DNA of 64,000 nucleotides, from NCBI RefSeq assembly GCF_900187265.1, contig NZ_LT906450.1:3463444-3527443 (forward strand), given 5' to 3'. The translations under genes and the position numbers were made by a program. Below the pieces are notes generated by a model, which made no database searches, had not been told where the DNA came from, and worked only from the letters and a program-made list of their open reading frames with translations. Every line of letters starts with the position of its first letter. The first letter of the stretch is position 1. Below are positions 27,900 to 36,151 of this stretch, piece by piece. The DNA comes from Rhodococcus rhodochrous (lineage in GTDB: Bacteria > Actinomycetota > Actinomycetes > Mycobacteriales > Mycobacteriaceae).

Positions 27900-28059
27900 T
27901 CGACACCGAACCGGGTCGCGGCCGACTCGACCTTGCCTCGACAGCTTTCGGTCGAGCTCGTCGGCTGTCGAGTAGACCACGCGCGGGCGCGCAGGATCAG
28001 GCAGGTGGTGGTGGCGTGGGAGACTCGGTTGCATGAGCGCCGACGTCGGCCCGCATCGG

Positions 28060-28235
28060 CAACCCCGCCGCAACGATCCGCTCGAGGTGGGCGATGCCTT
28101 GCACATGAGAAAAGCCCATGTCCGGTCCAATCCCCGTGTTGTGACAGCCTTTTTCGTCCGGCATAGCTTCGGTGTAGGCGAGCCGGGCAGAAGCCGTCGA
28201 CCGCGGAGTGCAGGTAGAGACATCCAGCCATTGCT
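28060..28235 (-). pseudogene. Degraded IS481-type transposase fragment
   Basis: On the minus strand, LYLHSAVDGF is followed, after a one-base frameshift near 28192, by RLAYTEAMPDEK and, further on, HVQGIAHLERIV. These align with YVYLHSAVDGFSRLAYTEALADEK and AAHGIVHIHRVV of the intact IS481-family transposase at 44.2-45.2 kb. Only about 60 codons remain. The surrounding 27900-28389 otherwise shows no recognisable gene. Confidence 0.65.
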
Positions 28236-28560
28236 CCGAGCCGTTTGGCTGCGTCGGCGGTTCCAGATGGCGCGGAACCGCGACCGTGGGCCCGCCGGCC
28301 GCCGCCATCGACGATTATCCGGGCCGGGGCATCGGCGGTGGTGGCGAGATAGTGCCGTTGGTGGTGAACCATGATCAGGTCATTCTGCCCTAACCGATCC
28401 GGCTGATCCCCGACCACAGGTCGCAATGATGCTCGGCGGCGAAGGAATCGGCGGTGCTGATCCCAGAGCTGCTCATTTCGAGAGTGGAGCCGGGGGTGGT
28501 CGGCCAGTCGGCGAAGTCCGCTGTCACCGGATCGCCGGTGTGGGCGAAACGTGCCCAGCT

Positions 28561-29988
28561 CTACTGGATGCGGCGGGAGAGCTGGTCGCCTGCCGGGGGA
28601 AGCGGGATCGGGATGCCGAGCAGCTCGGTGAACACGTAAGGAAGTTCGGCCGCGTGAAAGGCGCCGGGAAGCACCGGGTTCTGACCGAGCGGCGCTTCGT
28701 TGAAGCGGTATTGCCAGACCTCGGCCCCACCGGCACGCGCGGCCTCGGTAGTGAACAGTGCTGGGCACGCGAAGAATCCGTCGGTGAGCACCTTCTCCTT
28801 CGCCTTGACCGGGGAGGAGAAATCGACTGGCGGGTATTGGCGCAAAACCTGGCCCGCGTTGTCGCCGAACAGTTCCTGGGCCCAAGCCAGGTAATCGGAT
28901 TCATCGGGGATCATGCCTTTCAGGTAGTCGAGCAGGGCGATGAAAGTGGCGCCTTCGTCGGCGTTGCTGCCTACCAGGAGCGGCATGTCGCGGGCGGCTC
29001 CGGCGGCGAGCGCCTGTTCTGGAGCGGAGGTCAACACGACGCCGTCCTGTACGGGGCTCCAGGCGACCGCCATCGAATGCAGTTCGGCGCTGGGCGAATC
29101 CAGCAGCTTCCCGACCGGAAGAGCGCGCAGGCAGTTCAGTCGCGTGTGCGGATCGCGGCAACCGAGGCTCGCCGCGTAGTCGGCCGACCGCTGGAAGGCG
29201 AGTTCGGAGTCCGGAGGTGACAGCGGGCTGCGCGCGCATGAGCCGCTCTGGATGATCGCCCGGTGGAAAAGGCCCCGCGCCAGCGGCGAAGCGAGCTGCG
29301 TGCACACACTCATTCCGCCGGCCGATTCGCCGAAGAGGGTGACATTGCCGGGGTCGCCACCGAACGCGGCCGCATTCTCCTGGATCCAGCGCAGCGCGGC
29401 CTGTTGATCGAGTGTGCCGTAGGTCCCGGTGATGCCGCCGGTGCTGTCGGCCAGTTCGGGTAGCGCAAGGAAACCGAACGGGCCGACCCGGTAACTGGGG
29501 ATAGCCACGATGACCTTGTCCTCACGCACCAGCCGGTCGGGGGAGTCGTACTGGGCGTTGGAGCCGAGTACGAAGGCGCCACCGTAAATCCACACCATCA
29601 CCGGAAGAACCGCGCCCGCAGAGTTCTCCGGCACATAGATATCGATACTCAGGCAGTCCTCGCTCGATTCTTGCACCGCCAGCCCGAACGGCGCCGGAGA
29701 CGCCTGCGGGCACTGCGGCCCATGCGCGTGGGTCGCAGGTACACCCGTCCACGGAGCGACCGGTTGTGGTGGTGCGAAACGGTTTTCACCCGAGGTGGGT
29801 GCGGCAAACGGAACACCGAGGTATTCGACAATCCCATTGGCGTGCCGACCGCTGATGGGTCCGCCCGTGACAGTGACTACCGTGTCGTCGGGTGCCGCCG
29901 CGGCGGGCGGAACCACCACTGCCGCACTGGCACTCATGAGGACTGCGGCTGCCACCAGCAGTCGACGGAAGGATCTCGGGTTCCGCAA
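28561..29988 (-). CDS. Secreted type B carboxylesterase, cut short by an in-frame amber codon
   Basis: This esterase of about 475 residues has a signal peptide (RRLLVAAAVLMSASAAVVV, then PPAAAAPDD). It has the oxyanion segment WIYGGAFVLGS, the nucleophile GESAGG, the acidic residue in GSNADEGATF and the catalytic histidine in GAFHAAELPYVF. Translation stops at TAG (28561-28563) after LSRRIQ. The frame then stays open for 56 codons (SWARFAHTGDP through AAEHHCDLW, to 28390), exactly the C-terminal end expected for the family. The triad is intact, so a shortened enzyme is possible. Start: TTG 29988 with GGGAG seven bases upstream fits best. ATG 29937 would cut the signal peptide. Confidence 0.75.
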   Translation of the reverse strand: MRNPRSFRRLLVAAAVLMSASAAVVVPPAAAAPDDTVVTVTGGPISGRHANGIVEYLGVPFAAPTSGENRFAPPQPVAPWTGVPATHAHGPQCPQASPAPFGLAVQESSEDCLSIDIYVPENSAGAVLPVMVWIYGGAFVLGSNAQYDSPDRLVREDKVIVAIPSYRVGPFGFLALPELADSTGGITGTYGTLDQQAALRWIQENAAAFGGDPGNVTLFGESAGGMSVCTQLASPLARGLFHRAIIQSGSCARSPLSPPDSELAFQRSADYAASLGCRDPHTRLNCLRALPVGKLLDSPSAELHSMAVAWSPVQDGVVLTSAPEQALAAGAARDMPLLVGSNADEGATFIALLDYLKGMIPDESDYLAWAQELFGDNAGQVLRQYPPVDFSSPVKAKEKVLTDGFFACPALFTTEAARAGGAEVWQYRFNEAPLGQNPVLPGAFHAAELPYVFTELLGIPIPLPPAGDQLSRRIQ

Positions 29989-30067
29989 CGCAACGCTCCC
30001 GCAGTAAAATACTTTTGGAACAAAACCACTGTAGGTGACCGGCCTCACAGAGGGAAGAGTGCGCGAC

Positions 30068-30499
30068 TTATTCGTCCAGCACGGACAGCAATCGCCGCAA
30101 GGCCGGAACCGCGGATTCCAGGACTTGCTGATCCTCTGGTGACAGTTTCGCCAGCGAGTCCCGTAGCATCGACGCACTGGCCCGGTCGTACCTGGCCAAC
30201 AGTTCCTTGGCCCGCGCCGTCGCGACAAGCACCACCCCGCGCCCATCCTCGGACGACGGCACCCGATCCACCAGATCCGCCATCGTCCGCACCAGATTGC
30301 TCACCGTCGACTGCGCCACCTTGAGCTCGAACGCCGCCCGCCCCGGCGCCAGACCATCCTGCGACACCAGCAATCTCAGCAGTTCGATCTGCGCCTCCGG
30401 CAAATCGGGCAATCCCTCCAGCACCCGCGTCCGTCGCAGCACCGCTCGCCGCAACGGTCCGAGCAACGCACTCAACTGAGCTTCGACCCCACCTGCCAT
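30068..30499 (-). CDS. MarR-family transcriptional regulator
   Basis: This 143-residue protein has the MarR winged-helix pattern: LPEAQIELLRLLVSQDGLAPGRAAFELKVAQ (helix-turn-helix, about residues 34-64), STVSNLVRTMADLVDRVP and the wing SSEDGRGVVLVATARAKEL. The ATG at 30499 is chosen because homology starts soon after. It precedes the carboxylesterase gene on the same strand and may control it. The IS3-family element begins about 60 bases upstream of its start and could have displaced its promoter. Confidence 0.85.
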   Translation of the reverse strand: MAGGVEAQLSALLGPLRRAVLRRTRVLEGLPDLPEAQIELLRLLVSQDGLAPGRAAFELKVAQSTVSNLVRTMADLVDRVPSSEDGRGVVLVATARAKELLARYDRASASMLRDSLAKLSPEDQQVLESAVPALRRLLSVLDE

Positions 30500-30627
30500 C
30501 CCACCATTCTCCCGGCCTCGCACGAAAGGCTGTGCGTGGTGTCCCGCGGGAAGCCCAGGGGCCTTGACCCCGGTTCTTGGACACGCTGAATCCAGCATCT
30601 GCTGGGGAAGCGAGATGATCTTCAGTC

Positions 30628-30993
30628 ATGTCACGAAAGAACTACTCGGAGGAGTTCCGGCGCCAGGCGGTCGAGTTGTACGAGTCCACGCCGGGCGCGA
30701 CGATCCGAGGTATCGCCGCTGACCTCGGGGTCGTGCGCGGCACCTTGACAGGCTGGATCGACCAGTACGGGACCGGCACCAAAACCCACGTCGACGGCAC
30801 CCGGGTGCATACTCCGGCACGGCCCCACAACCCGAGCCCCGGCACGGGTAGCGAATCGGAGACCGTCGAGCAGAAACTCGCCCGTCTCGAAGCCGAGAAC
30901 GCCGCCCTACGAGCGGAAGCAACCAAGCTCACCACCGAACGCGAGATCCTTCGTAAGGCGGCCAAGTATTTCGCCGGGGAGACGAACTGGTGA
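30628..30993 (+). CDS. IS3-family transposase OrfA
   Basis: This 121-residue protein has the IS3 OrfA helix-turn-helix (SEEFRRQAVELYESTPGATI, then RGIAADLGVVRGTLTGWI). It ends with a leucine-zipper-like coiled coil (EQKLARLEAENAALRAEATKL) and the typical ILRKAAKYFA. Its stop overlaps the orfB start (GTGA) rather than showing a clear slippery frameshift run, so OrfB may be made by coupled initiation. Confidence 0.92.
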   Translation: MSRKNYSEEFRRQAVELYESTPGATIRGIAADLGVVRGTLTGWIDQYGTGTKTHVDGTRVHTPARPHNPSPGTGSESETVEQKLARLEAENAALRAEATKLTTEREILRKAAKYFAGETNW

Positions 30994-31886
30994 CCCGCTT
31001 CCAGTTCGTCGCCGACCACTCCGACACCTATCAGGTGAAGCGGTTGTGCGAGCTCGTCGAGCTCGAGCGTTCGTCCTACTACGCCTGGAAGTCCGCCGAG
31101 CCGGACAGGACCGCTCGCGCCGCGGCCGACGCGCAGCTGGCCGAACGAATCCGGGCGATCCATACCGAGGACAACACCTACGGAGCACCCAGGATCACCG
31201 CAGAACTCAACGATGGCGTCACCGTGAACGAGAGGGTCAACCACAAGCGGGTGGCCCGGGTGATGCGTCAGAACAGCATTGTCGGCTACCGCCGTCGACG
31301 ACGGGTCACGACCACCGTCCCAGAACCTGCGGACCAGAAGGTGCCCGACCTGCTCGAGCGGGACTTCACCGCCCCTGCACCGAACTGTATCTACGTCGGC
31401 GACATTACATATTTACCGATCGAGGGCGGTGCCAACCTGCATCTGGCGACGGTGATCGATTGCTACTCCCGCAAACTCGCCGGCTGGGCGATCGCCGACC
31501 ATATGCGCACCGACCTCGTCGCCGACGCTCTCCTTGCTGCTCATGGAGATCGTAATGGATTGTCCGGGTCTATCTTTCACTCCGATCACGGCGCGCAATA
31601 CACCTCGAAGGATTTCGCTTCCCTCTGCGCCGACCTCGGCGTCACCCAGTCGATGGGTAAAGTCGGCACGAGCGCCGACAACAGTCTCGCCGAATCCTTC
31701 AACGCCGCCCTCAAACGAGAAGTCCTCCAGAACGCGAACGTCTGGTCGGACGAAGCCACGTGCCGGCGTCAGGTGTTCCGTTGGGTCACCCGCTACAACA
31801 CCCGACGACGACATTCCTGGTGCGGACACCGGTCCCCGAACACCTACGAGACCCTCTACATCGCTACGCTGGCATCCGCGGTGTAA
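30990..31886 (+). CDS. IS3-family transposase OrfB (DDE integrase)
   Basis: This 298-residue protein has the HTH_21 region (YGAPRITAELN, RVARVMRQNSIVGY) and an integrase core with all three acidic residues: D in YVGDITYLPIEGG, D in FHSDHGAQYTSKDF and E in NSLAESFNAALKREV. The final RYNTRRRHSWCGHRSPNTYE is typical of the IS3 family. It appears intact and could be active. Confidence 0.93.
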   Translation: MTRFQFVADHSDTYQVKRLCELVELERSSYYAWKSAEPDRTARAAADAQLAERIRAIHTEDNTYGAPRITAELNDGVTVNERVNHKRVARVMRQNSIVGYRRRRRVTTTVPEPADQKVPDLLERDFTAPAPNCIYVGDITYLPIEGGANLHLATVIDCYSRKLAGWAIADHMRTDLVADALLAAHGDRNGLSGSIFHSDHGAQYTSKDFASLCADLGVTQSMGKVGTSADNSLAESFNAALKREVLQNANVWSDEATCRRQVFRWVTRYNTRRRHSWCGHRSPNTYETLYIATLASAV

Positions 31887-32118
31887 TCCACCACCCGTGT
31901 CCTTTTGCTGGGGGTAAGGCCCACGCCGGCGGGCGCCGGGAATGGACAGCGGTATCGGGCATGGTCGATCCCTTCGAGTTCCGCTCCCACCGGATCGGTT
32001 GCCGCTCGGGGGTCTATCGGCCGACTGCGGCGAGCGAACTCGTACAGCTGTCCGATCGGTCGGGGGAGGGCGGTCGGTTCAGTGATGGACTCCCATCGCC
32101 GTACCACCGAGACATTGA

Positions 32119-32176
32119 TGATGATATCGTCACATGCGACGCAAGTCTCAGTCAAGTAGATATGACGAATTCGTCA
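32119..32176. promoter_or_regulatory. Left copy of the paired-operator region
   Basis: Two palindromes, TGATGATATCGTCA (32119-32132) and the perfect TGACGAATTCGTCA (32163-32176), start 44 bases apart. CAGTCAAG lies between them. The arrangement repeats the operator region beside the TetR gene at 38 kb. No intact gene starts next to it now. Sequence left of it ends at the IS3-family element, so the gene it once served was probably lost. Apart from this and the terminator at 32408, the gap 31923-32446 shows no recognisable gene. Confidence 0.65.
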
Positions 32177-32407
32177 CTATATGGTGCGCACACCCATGTG
32201 CCATGGATTTCACGGCCAACCTCAGGCGATCGATGAGACGTGGATCTTCCGGCATCAGCAGCGCCGGAGCCGGATCTGCACCGCCCGTCGCCGCGCGGCC
32301 GGCAGCCTCGACGACCGGATACGATGCGAGGTTCGTGTGTGGACGGGTCGATCCGAGCTGGAGAGCGGGCGTGACGTAGGTGCGGATCGGGTTGCGCCGA
32401 CCTCGAA

Positions 32408-32435
32408 CACCTCCCGGCCGACCGGCCGGGAGGTG
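32408..32435 (-). terminator. Terminator of the catabolic operon
   Basis: A perfect 12-bp inverted repeat (32408-32419 with 32424-32435) with loop GACC lies 12 bases past the stop of the FAD monooxygenase gene, the last gene of the operon. Confidence 0.75.
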
Positions 32436-32446
32436 AGGGGAAACCG

Positions 32447-34048
32447 TTACCGGATTCCCCCTGCTTCGGCCGCATCGTGGGCACCGTCCGACCAACTACA
32501 GCGGTCGCGATAGACCACTTTGCAACAGGTGTCCGATACCGGCAGGCGGACAACCGCGTCGCACAGACGTGACAGGTCACGGCCGGCGCACTGAACGGTG
32601 CCGTCGGGGCGGATCAGCGCAGCGCGGGCGCGCCCCTGGCGCAGCCAACGATGGAGTTCCTCCCCTGCGTTGGTGATGATCAGGACCGCAGCGCGGTCCT
32701 CCACCATCGCGCGCTGGGCCGCGGTCGGTGTCCGCGAGGTGATGAGGGCGAACCGGCCCGTGATGAGGTCGTCAAGTCGCCGGCCGTCCGGTAGTGGTGG
32801 ATTCGGAACGAGTCGTCCAGCGAGGCTGGTGAAGCGCGCAGTCTTGGTCACCAGGCTGCTGTGGTGGAGCGCGGGGGTCTCGCCATTTATGAAACGCCGG
32901 TCGAACCCGGGCATGCGGTGCACATGCGGTGCGAAGACCCGGCGAGCTCGGCTACCGATCTCACCACCGGCGGTCATCGATGCGCCGAGCAGCATCGCGA
33001 TCCGAATCATCGCCTGCGCGTGCGGCTTTCGTTCGATTTCGTAGCTGTCGAGGGCGTCGTCGCCGAGCTCGCCACTGAGTACCGCGGCCAGCTTCCAGCT
33101 CAAGTTCGCGGCATCTCGGAGTCCGGCGCCCATGCCCTGGCCGATGAAGGGTGGTGTCAGGTGCGCCGCGTCGCCCAGCAGAAAGGTGCGCCGGGAGCGC
33201 CACTGCTGGGCGACCCGTGCACAAAAGGTGTACTCGGCCACCCGAAGCAGCTCGAAATCGGCGAGCGCGACCGACTCGGTCCAGGGCCGGATCAACGGCA
33301 GCAGATCCTCCATCTTCTGATAGTCGGAGGCGGATTCGTTCGGCAGCAGCTGAAATTCCCAGCGATATCGCTGTTCCCCGATACGCATGAAGGTGGCGGC
33401 CCGGTTCGGGTCGCTGACCTGGTGTATACCGTCCCACTGTGCCAGTTCGGCGCTGGTGGCCACATCCACGACCAGCCAGCGTTGCCGGAAACCGAAGTCT
33501 CGCATGCCGACGCCCATCGATGTGCGCACGATACTGTTCGCACCGTCGCAGCCGAGCAGGTACCGGCCGCGGATCGAATTCCGAGCACCGGTCCGGCGGT
33601 CGATGTAATCGACACGGACACAATCAATTTCATCGACAGATCCGATGACCTCCACCTCGCCACGGATAGTGACCTCGGAGCGGTGACCGGCATTTTCGCG
33701 CAGTATCGCTTCCAGCTCCGGTTGATCGAACAGATTGGCCTCGGGATGCCCGTTGCGGCCCGGGTTGGGGTCACGATCGAACTGCGCCAGTACATGACGC
33801 CCGACTCCGTCGATCAAGCGCAGCCCGAGCGCGGGCCGGGAGATGGCATCGAATGCGGTGCCCACCCGCAACCGGGTCAGTATCCGGCGGACCTCACCGT
33901 CGAGATGCACCGCGCGGGGTTGCGGATAGACGCCGTTCCAGCGCTCCAAGACAACCGTTTCGATACCGTACTGCGCGAGCAGGGTCGCGGCCGTCAACCC
34001 GCTGGGCCCCGCGCCGACGACCACGACCGGAACTGCGGCAGTGCTCAT
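32447..34048 (-). CDS. FAD-dependent aromatic monooxygenase (MhpA-like)
   Basis: This 533-residue flavin hydroxylase adds a hydroxyl group to a phenolic ring using NAD(P)H and oxygen. The dinucleotide motif is VVGAGPSGLTAATLLAQYG (about residues 10-28). The DG motif is LLGCDGANSIVRTS (about residues 164-177). The second FAD motif is FLLGDAAHLTPPFIGQGMGAGLRDAANL (about residues 290-317). Overall it resembles 3-(3-hydroxyphenyl)propionate hydroxylase, including a thioredoxin-like C-terminal part. It is the last gene of the operon, two bases after the FAH-family gene. It would prepare a catechol for the extradiol dioxygenase. Confidence 0.87.
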   Translation of the reverse strand: MSTAAVPVVVVGAGPSGLTAATLLAQYGIETVVLERWNGVYPQPRAVHLDGEVRRILTRLRVGTAFDAISRPALGLRLIDGVGRHVLAQFDRDPNPGRNGHPEANLFDQPELEAILRENAGHRSEVTIRGEVEVIGSVDEIDCVRVDYIDRRTGARNSIRGRYLLGCDGANSIVRTSMGVGMRDFGFRQRWLVVDVATSAELAQWDGIHQVSDPNRAATFMRIGEQRYRWEFQLLPNESASDYQKMEDLLPLIRPWTESVALADFELLRVAEYTFCARVAQQWRSRRTFLLGDAAHLTPPFIGQGMGAGLRDAANLSWKLAAVLSGELGDDALDSYEIERKPHAQAMIRIAMLLGASMTAGGEIGSRARRVFAPHVHRMPGFDRRFINGETPALHHSSLVTKTARFTSLAGRLVPNPPLPDGRRLDDLITGRFALITSRTPTAAQRAMVEDRAAVLIITNAGEELHRWLRQGRARAALIRPDGTVQCAGRDLSRLCDAVVRLPVSDTCCKVVYRDRCSWSDGAHDAAEAGGIR

Positions 34049-34049
34049 C

Positions 34050-35018
34050 TCAGCGCGCGCCTCGCACGGTGGTGCGCTGGGTACCGAGGTCGATGGCTCC
34101 GTCGTCGGTGCCGATAAATACTTCGATGAGGTCCCCGGGTTGGAGGTACTTCGGATTCTTGGCCTGGCGGTCGAAGAATATCTTCCATTTCAGCTTCGGC
34201 GGCAGCAGCGACCCGATCATCTCCACGGGCTTGGGTGGTGCACTGAGCGCAGTGCCGATCGGCGTCCCGGTCAGCAACAGATCCCCGGCATCCATACGCT
34301 GGAACCGAGTCAGGCTTCGCAGAGTCTCGACCGGCTTGTAAATCATGTCGGTCACCGTCATATCCTGGCGGATATCGCCGTTGACCCACAGTCGCAGCCT
34401 CAGTTCGTCGAATCGCTTCAACTCGTCGGCGTCCATGAGCACCAGCGCCGGACCGACCGGAGTGAAAGTCGGATATGACTTTCCCTCGTAGAACTGGGTT
34501 TTGGGGAGTTGCACATCGCGTGCGGAGATGTCGTTCGTGACAACCAGGCCGGCGATGTAGTCGGCCAGATTCGCTGCGTCGATGTGCGATCCGACCGGCA
34601 TCGCCCGGCCGAAGACGAGCCCGATCTCGACCTCGTAGTCGAGCAATCGCACATGCTCGGGGCGAATCACATCGTCATAAGGCCCACTCACCGAACCGGA
34701 TGTCTTGCGGAAGAACGTGAGCGGAACCGACTCCGGATCGCCTCCCGAATCCTTGACATGCGACGCGAAATTCGTCATCTGCGCCACAACCCGGCACGGA
34801 GCGGTCACCGGCGACACCAGCGCGAGTTCACTGACCGGAACCAATTGCGGCGCGAGTTCGCTGATGGGAACAACTTCGCTGTTGCGGCACGCGGCGTTGA
34901 TCGCGGGCCGGACAGCGAGAAGTTCGGCGGTGGTTGTCGCATCCGTATCGATCCGGGCCGCTCCTGCGGGTGTTTGCACCCACCAGGCATCGGCGGTGCG
35001 AAGAACAGTCACAGTCAT
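34050..35018 (-). CDS. Fumarylacetoacetate hydrolase family protein
   Basis: This 322-residue enzyme belongs to the FAH family, which cleaves or hydrates keto-enol acids made by ring fission. The metal-site pattern is visible in LLDYEVEIGLVFGR (with E-x-E) and in VVTNDISARDVQ. GKSYPTFTPVGPALV and GDLLLTGTPIGTA follow, as in 2-hydroxyhepta-2,4-diene-dioate isomerase or acylpyruvate hydrolases. Its start overlaps the stop of the dioxygenase gene by four bases. In this operon it should act on the meta-cleavage product, replacing the more usual MhpC-type hydrolase and MhpD hydratase. Confidence 0.87.
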   Translation of the reverse strand: MTVTVLRTADAWWVQTPAGAARIDTDATTTAELLAVRPAINAACRNSEVVPISELAPQLVPVSELALVSPVTAPCRVVAQMTNFASHVKDSGGDPESVPLTFFRKTSGSVSGPYDDVIRPEHVRLLDYEVEIGLVFGRAMPVGSHIDAANLADYIAGLVVTNDISARDVQLPKTQFYEGKSYPTFTPVGPALVLMDADELKRFDELRLRLWVNGDIRQDMTVTDMIYKPVETLRSLTRFQRMDAGDLLLTGTPIGTALSAPPKPVEMIGSLLPPKLKWKIFFDRQAKNPKYLQPGDLIEVFIGTDDGAIDLGTQRTTVRGAR

Positions 35019-36151
35019 GTACGGGCTACTTTCATCAGGCCGAATAACCGGCGAAGGTCGAATTCGTTGTCGTTCCCACCGACTGCGCGAAATATCGAAA
35101 GCAGCTCACGCAGCGATTCCGGGCCGGGCGATATCCCCAGGAAATCTCGCGTCGCCGGTGGACCCCATTGAGACAGGCCGGAGGCCGTCATGGGAGCCCA
35201 ACCTGGCTCGAGGGTGTTGTCGAACATGTCACCGTCGCTGAAATGCTCGACCAGGAAGCCGTCGGGATCGCGCCAGTAATCGAAGATCTGGCTCCCTTGA
35301 ATATGCCGCCCGATACCCCATGACCGGCGATATCCGTGATCCTGGAGATATTCACCGCCCGCAGCGAGTGTGTCCAGGTCGGCCACCTGAAAAGCCGAGT
35401 GGACGTATCGATTCGAGGGACCGAGGGTCAGCGCGAGCGTATGGTGATCGACCGGGATCGACCCCTGATCGCATCGGATGAAACTCATGACCGGGCCACG
35501 ATCCCGCTGCCCCGGGAAAAACAGGAAATCGCTGACGATCAAGCCTAGGTACTGCAGGTACCAATCGAGCGTCTGCCGATACCGTGTCGTCTGGACGACT
35601 ACGTGCCCCAGACGCTGAATACGCGCCGGCGCTCGCGGGGAACGCTGCGTGCTGTTGATCCGAGTCAGGCGTTCCCCGAAGTTGAGGCTCAACGGAGGGG
35701 GTGCCGGTAACGCATCGAGTTCACGGGTGTCGCAGACAACTCTGACGCGAAGCCCGCTCGGGTCGACGAGCGTAACCGCCATCCCACCGATCGATTCGGG
35801 TAGCGCCACAACTCGCGACCCCACTGCGTCGCCGAGTCGCTTCAGATCCGACCTTTCGGCGGCGCGAAATGCCGGACCGAGGAATCGGGAGCGGGGAGCG
35901 CGGCGTACCCGAATGCATGGTGAACCAGGTTCGGTTCCACGGAGCTGCAACTCGGCCTCGGTCCGGGACGCGGTCGCGAACCCGAACGCATGGGCGAACG
36001 CCTCGGCCCGGCGAAGGTCGGGTTTTTCGAACTCCAGCCAGGCCAGATCCACGACCTTCACCACCGGGTTCACTGCCCGTCCCAGGTGTTCACCCGGCCG
36101 GGCGCCCTCAGCGCTGTGCAGACCCGCATGAGCGTCATGACGACCGTTCAT
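35015..36151 (-). CDS. Extradiol ring-cleavage dioxygenase (VOC family)
   Basis: This 378-residue protein has two vicinal-oxygen-chelate domains, about residues 30-140 and 180-315. The C-terminal one carries the iron ligands: His in RLGHVVVQ, His in YVHSAFQVADL and Glu in FLVEHFSDG. The N-terminal domain is divergent, as in BphC-type enzymes. A C-terminal extension of about 60 residues ends the protein. It is coupled to both neighbours by four-base overlaps. It should cleave a catechol made by the FAD monooxygenase. The ring substituent is not known. Confidence 0.84.
   Translation of the reverse strand: MNGRHDAHAGLHSAEGARPGEHLGRAVNPVVKVVDLAWLEFEKPDLRRAEAFAHAFGFATASRTEAELQLRGTEPGSPCIRVRRAPRSRFLGPAFRAAERSDLKRLGDAVGSRVVALPESIGGMAVTLVDPSGLRVRVVCDTRELDALPAPPPLSLNFGERLTRINSTQRSPRAPARIQRLGHVVVQTTRYRQTLDWYLQYLGLIVSDFLFFPGQRDRGPVMSFIRCDQGSIPVDHHTLALTLGPSNRYVHSAFQVADLDTLAAGGEYLQDHGYRRSWGIGRHIQGSQIFDYWRDPDGFLVEHFSDGDMFDNTLEPGWAPMTASGLSQWGPPATRDFLGISPGPESLRELLSIFRAVGGNDNEFDLRRLFGLMKVART

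Larger units (their letters stand above)
30559..31922 (+). mobile_element. IS3-family insertion sequence
   Basis: Imperfect 27-bp terminal inverted repeats (30559-30585, starting GGGCCTT and ending GGACACG; right copy 31896-31922) share 19 of 27 positions. They enclose orfA and orfB in the IS3 arrangement, about 1.36 kb in all. No target duplication is evident, so the insertion may be old or rearranged. It separates the carboxylesterase/MarR genes from the catabolic operon. Confidence 0.85.

Noticed and set aside
30993-30993. Slippery-site frameshift between IS3 orfA and orfB
   Set aside because: The junction shows a GTGA overlap but no A-rich slippery run, so coupled initiation is more likely.
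31856-32155. Minus-strand 99-codon frame at the IS3 edge
   Set aside because: It runs through the IS3 inverted repeat and the left operator copy and has no recognisable homology or ribosome site.
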